In this document: in pieces, positions 60,205-64,000 of the stretch | Position numbering within the stretch: position 1 is the stretch's first letter | Layout of the letters: every line of letters begins with the position of its first letter | Assembly (NCBI GenBank): GCA_020284085.1 | Contig: JACEVL010000157.1 | Span: 62,001 to 126,000, forward strand | Source of the DNA: Aporrectodea caliginosa | Taxonomy: Eukaryota; Annelida; Clitellata; Crassiclitellata; Lumbricidae | Direction: 5' to 3' | Length of the DNA stretch: 64,000 nucleotides | Program-made: the position numbers and the translations under genes | The notes under the pieces: generated by a model | Database searches by the model: none | The model's input: the letters and a program-made list of their open reading frames with translations, nothing else | Told to the model about the DNA's origin: nothing

Positions 60205-60275
60205 TTGTATCTATCAATTTATATAGCGCCTCTCGCAGTGCACTCCAATCAGAGGCGCTATTCCCAAATACCTAC
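60205..60275 (+). repeat. TTTATATAG hairpin repeat, copy 3
   Basis: TTTATATAGCGCCTCT and AGAGGCGCTAT form an 11-bp stem. Related to sequences at 24869 and 37629. Confidence 0.55.
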
Positions 60276-60510
60276 AATCACTGGGGCCATAGCGGATCTG
60301 CATAATTGTGCGTCTGGTGTTATCTGGTGGCCAGATATATCAGGTAAACGTGGGTTCAATGAACATGGCTATCGGAGTGGCCTCATCACTGACATTCTTC
60401 GAAAGGTTTCCTCTTGTAGGCCTATTGTTCTGCTTAATATAGTACACTACAATCTGTGTTCGAGAAGGTAGTCAAGGAACCAGAGCAGTTGTATAATTTT
60501 TAGTGATCGC

Positions 60511-60716
60511 CATTATTATTAATATTTCTGCATTTATTAAGCGCCACAATTTAATGATAAAGCATCGATCGATGGCGCTGCTGATCAATTGTGAGCTCGC
60601 GATGGACTTGCTCTAGGATGTCTATTCACAGTGATCGTCTCAGCCTCTCTGGTGGGGCTTGAACACGAAGTACACTTCACAAGGCTCAAGCCAATCGCTC
60701 TATACGGTGTCTGGCG
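60511..60716 (-). mobile_element. tRNA-derived SINE, copy 3 (diverged)
   Basis: On the minus strand, a tRNA-like head (A-box-like TATAGAGCGATTGG, B-box-like GTGTTCAAGCCCC) is followed by a body and a 3' end GGCGCTTAATAAATG plus a TTA-type tail at 60511. The tail end matches that of 34751-34976. Confidence 0.5.
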
Positions 60717-60907
60717 TATCACACGAGTATGTGAGAGAGAAGTAGGGCCATGCACTGCATCCAGGAAGTGAAAGCAGTGACAGATCTTTTCTTCAGATCG
60801 GCAAATGTCTTTCTAATTGTCTCTCTCTCTCTCTGTCGTCTTTTTCATCTCGTGCAATTAGTCTTCAACGAGTTGCTCGAGATCGAATGTACTCGACGAC
60901 GCCACCG

Positions 60908-61378
60908 CTAGACGTGTTGCTTGATGACGTGGAATTTGGCGCCACATCGACTGGATTCAGCAGCAGATGCAGCGGATGATGATGCTGATGATGATGCAGA
61001 TGCTCTGGCTGCTGCTGCTGCTGCCGCTGCATTTCCCTGATCCGCTCGACGACTGTCCCGGTTGCTGCTGCTGCTGGTGGTGGTGGTCATTGCGGAGGCG
61101 TTGACTGCTGGCCATCCCCATCCGGCATCGATTGTTGATGGAGATGACGACATCGGGACTGGGCCTGCGTCGCCATCTTGTTTCACCAGCCTCTGCAACC
61201 GATCGTTTTCCGCCTTAAGCGAATCCAATTCATCCTAAAAAAGAAGCGCATGAGCAAAAGCAACTTTTTTGCATTTCCCTTTTACTTACATTGATATTTG
61301 TATACACTGATCAGACGAGTATGCACGGGTTATCTATTCGTATAGGCCTTTTATTATATATATATATTATATATATTA

Positions 61379-61424
<46 letters not shown>

Positions 61425-62145
61425 CATATATGGGGTATGACTCTTTAACGGATTCTGCAGGTAAGATATACTGGGTGCATGTCTCCCTAAAGATTTTCGA
61501 CATCCTCTTTATGCTAACTGTACAAAATACAATAGGCTAACTATCAGAGGACGTCCTAACATAGATTCCAATAAAAGTCTCAACAATTTATTTGGTGAAT
61601 TCATGCGTGCATCTCGTTAAGCGTATGCACTGCTGTTATAGTTTCCATCGGTCGTCGGCTGCGCGACCTACTTCCTGACTAATGTCAATCGTCGATTGCA
61701 CTTCGCAGATTAGATCTACACAGAGTGCGACCTTCGCTGACACCAACGCTCGATTACTGGAAGTGAAATGACCTACACCGGAAACTCCCTACAATGCGCT
61801 TCGATACAACAAGAAATCAGGTATAAACGGTCGGAGATATGGATCCCAAAGTTGCTTCACCTATATAAAATAAGCTTGTTTTTTGTATGACCGCTTTATA
61901 AAGGTGTTTTTTAATCTGGTTCGTAAAGACAGCGTCGTAATGAGATTTCTTACAGATATTTTTAAAACACATTAATGTTGAATCTCAGACAATAATTGTC
62001 ACATCATGTGTAGCAAATAATATGCATAAATTAGACTACATGTGGCGCAAAGGAAGAACATAGCTCTGGTTCTGCAGTAAACTTCATATTCATTTCCGGC
62101 ATATTGTGGTATATGAATGCCAAGATAATTGCAAGATTAGCCTAG

Positions 62146-62237
<92 letters not shown>

Positions 62238-63897
62238 CTAAAAATTCTGACATTGGCACCTTCATTTCCATGACGATGGCTGATAGCTCCTGTAGCTGGC
62301 TGACGGAACACATGGCTTCCTGTCGGATCTCTTTCATCTTTGCATCTCTTTCGTCCAGCTGCCTCTGCAGCTCCACCACCAGCTCATCTTTTTCAACGAC
62401 AAAACTGGAAACATAATGAAAATTTAAAAAAAGAAATAAATTAATTTGAGCGAAGTATAGATATCGATCTGCACAGATAGGCGTATGCTTAGGTAGGCCT
62501 ATAGACCTATGCAACACTAACATTGTTCTTGTTTGATTGTTCTTTTGCCACATGAGATAACGGTGGGATGACCTCCCTGTCCCTCTATTCACAACACCCT
62601 TGACCACCGTAACGTCCTTGACTATACTACAATTACACCGAGCAACAGCAACCACTTGGACCTTATCCTCTTATCGTTCAGTTGAGCGCAGGATTAGCGT
62701 CATGAGTAAAACTGTAAAAAAATGATCTCGACTCTTCTGTGACAATTGACGTTTGGTTGATTATCTCTGGCATTCCTTATATAGCCCTATTTAAACTGAT
62801 TTGTTGTTCTGTCCATTTCGACAGACTGAGGCTGCATGGTGGAGCAAACTCGAACCATGTAAATGTGATACTTATCATGGGCCAGCCCCATAGGCATGTT
62901 CTAAGTGTTCAGCCGAACAGGGCCGCCGATTTTATGGGTCCACCAAATCTTGGCCGCGATCATTAGGCCTACTTAATAATAATATTCTTTATTGCAACAA
63001 TCCGGTTGACAAACCGCAACCGGTTACAGTGCACAGTTATGCAATTGAAACAATTCACAAGAACACGAATGACAGAAGACATAAATCTTAACTACTATCA
63101 GAACAGACAGCCTGCAATACACGGCGCTAATAGCAGCCTACAAAGCATGTCCACCTACGGATCTCGATCTCGGTACCTCTCGCTCTCTATGCCAGTGTGT
63201 TATCCAATGCGCTATATAATTTATAATCCATACCCCACCTTATCTTATTAAACTCGGATCCACATCGATAAATGGACATGACGCTAACGGAATAAGTTAT
63301 ACTAATGCAATTCTATCTTCGTGGGCACACTAGCTAACTTACTTACTATTTACGTACTTACTTACTGGTCAGTTGGTATTAGTGAAGTAACCTTGAAATT
63401 ATGGACAACAGGACCATGCATGTGGTTCTGCCACTTGGTCTCATATGGTTGAACATATGCGGATGTAGCTGGAAGGATTGAGAAGGCAACTTAAATAAGG
63501 CATTTCAAAACAAACCCACATATAGAGAACTGTTTAACACAGAGCCGTATCTAATATTGTATTGTATTGTATTGTATTTGATTGTTTATAATAGCTCTTG
63601 TTGGTTGCATCAGCAAAGCCGAAATGGTCGACTGTGATTGGCTTACGGAGAGAGCAGACAGTCGGAGTCTTCTGCGCTGGAAGTCCTCTGATCCGGATCG
63701 AGATGGTCTGGATTGAGTTTCGTGGGAAGGGTGAAGGACCTTTTGAAATTTCCAATGCCAGGAGACAACTGAGTTGGCAACAGCACATCATCGTCGACAA
63801 CGAAGGATGCTCTTGCCTCAGCAGCTTCGAGCTCTGCTTCTGAGATGGAATTCGTTCGAGTCTTCTTCCGTGAGAATGCCTTGCCTAAGGATTCGAT
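60908..63897 (-). CDS. Neuron navigator (NAV/unc-53) relative, coiled-coil exons (partial)
   Basis: NAV proteins are cytoskeleton-associated proteins with a central coiled coil and a C-terminal AAA+ ATPase domain. Exons: 63897-63647 (IESLGKAFSRKKTRTNS, like the FNKAFSIKKG region of NAVs; ends in phase 2), 62404-62260 (EKDELVVELQRQLDERDAKM then EIRQEA; phase 2 to 0) and 61234-60908 (DELDSLKAENDRLQRL, then a Ser/Ala-rich tract and a TAG at 60908). The phases join. The order and the ERD.K...IR.EA to LKAENDRL spacing match NAV family sequences. The gene continues beyond the right edge of the window. Downstream of 60908 I found no AAA+ exon, so the gene is either truncated or has a distant 3' end. 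No good splice donor was seen in the last exon. Confidence 0.7.
61360..61425. repeat. (AT)n microsatellite
   Basis: TATATATTATATATA-type simple repeat in a NAV-relative intron. Confidence 0.9.
62147..62237 (+). repeat. (GAT)n microsatellite, about 30 copies
   Basis: An uninterrupted trinucleotide tract in the NAV-relative intron, starting about 22 bp past the exon donor at 62259. In the exon's frame it would read as poly-serine if the intron were retained. The poly-Ile and poly-Ser open frames over it are not genes. Confidence 0.95.
62973..63215 (-). mobile_element. tRNA-derived SINE, copy 2
   Basis: Same family and orientation as 34751-34976; shared blocks include ACAGACAGCCTGCAATAC and CTCGGTACCTCTCGC. 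The B box is degenerate. It lies in the intron upstream of the 62404 exon of the NAV relative. Confidence 0.72.
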
Positions 63898-64000
63898 CTG
63901 TTCAAGATAATCGTCGTAAACCATTATATAAACATTGGCGTCGTCGTATTGAGTATACAGTCATGTTGTCATAAGGCTTCATTTAACCTGGGATTATTAT

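Larger units (their letters stand above)
55955..60907. other. SON upstream region and intergenic DNA
   Basis: No intact protein gene found on either strand. Apart from the elements listed separately it holds many AGGCCTA sites (57605, several near 58141, 59523, 59790, 59911, 60418). Reading the minus strand for a P-loop or other AAA+ motif, as expected downstream of a NAV coiled coil, gave nothing. Confidence 0.5.

Noticed and set aside
62090..62311. Poly-isoleucine open frame
   Set aside because: Produced by the (GAT)n tract in another frame.

Overview
The window is animal nuclear DNA. It carries intron-rich protein genes with GT-AG introns of roughly 0.2 to 1.8 kb, AT-rich introns, and many small inverted-repeat transposons, SINEs and LINE relics. 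There are no prokaryotic operons, rRNA genes or CRISPR arrays. The gene content (NUP205, SON, a neuron-navigator relative and an Ig V-set membrane protein) fits a metazoan. The non-coding style, including the recurring palindrome TAGGCCTA, suggests a marine invertebrate, possibly a deuterostome. That placement is inference, and I cannot name the species.

Layout. 1-2995: repeat-rich intergenic DNA with two MITEs and a stray, nearly identical copy of part of an Ig exon. 2996-6672 (+): 3' part of a single-pass membrane protein with an Ig V-like domain. 6673-10891: 3' UTR and intergenic DNA with a well-preserved hAT-type MITE. 10892-40617 (+): complete NUP205, which I could splice by eye into 41 coding exons giving 2,024 residues with every phase consistent. 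41263-55954 (-): complete SON in 13 coding exons (1,811 residues), convergent with NUP205, ending in a 134-bp tandem array that has copied its last codons and stop. 55955-60907: SON upstream region and intergenic DNA with two MITEs, a LINE RT relic and SINEs. 60908-63897 (-): coiled-coil exons of a neuron navigator (NAV/unc-53) relative, with no AAA+ ATPase exons found downstream.

The genes share no pathway that I can see. NUP205 is an inner-ring scaffold of the nuclear pore, SON is a nuclear-speckle splicing cofactor, NAV proteins act on the cytoskeleton, and the Ig protein is probably a surface receptor or adhesion molecule. The most interesting material is structural: a pair of ~185-bp inverted repeats around NUP205 exons 26-27, a 30-bp-stem hairpin in NUP205 intron 30, capture of the SON terminal exon by a tandem repeat, a family of ~70-bp TTAA-ended palindromes, MITEs with clear target-site duplications, and an Ig exon fragment duplicated at 72 of 73 bases.
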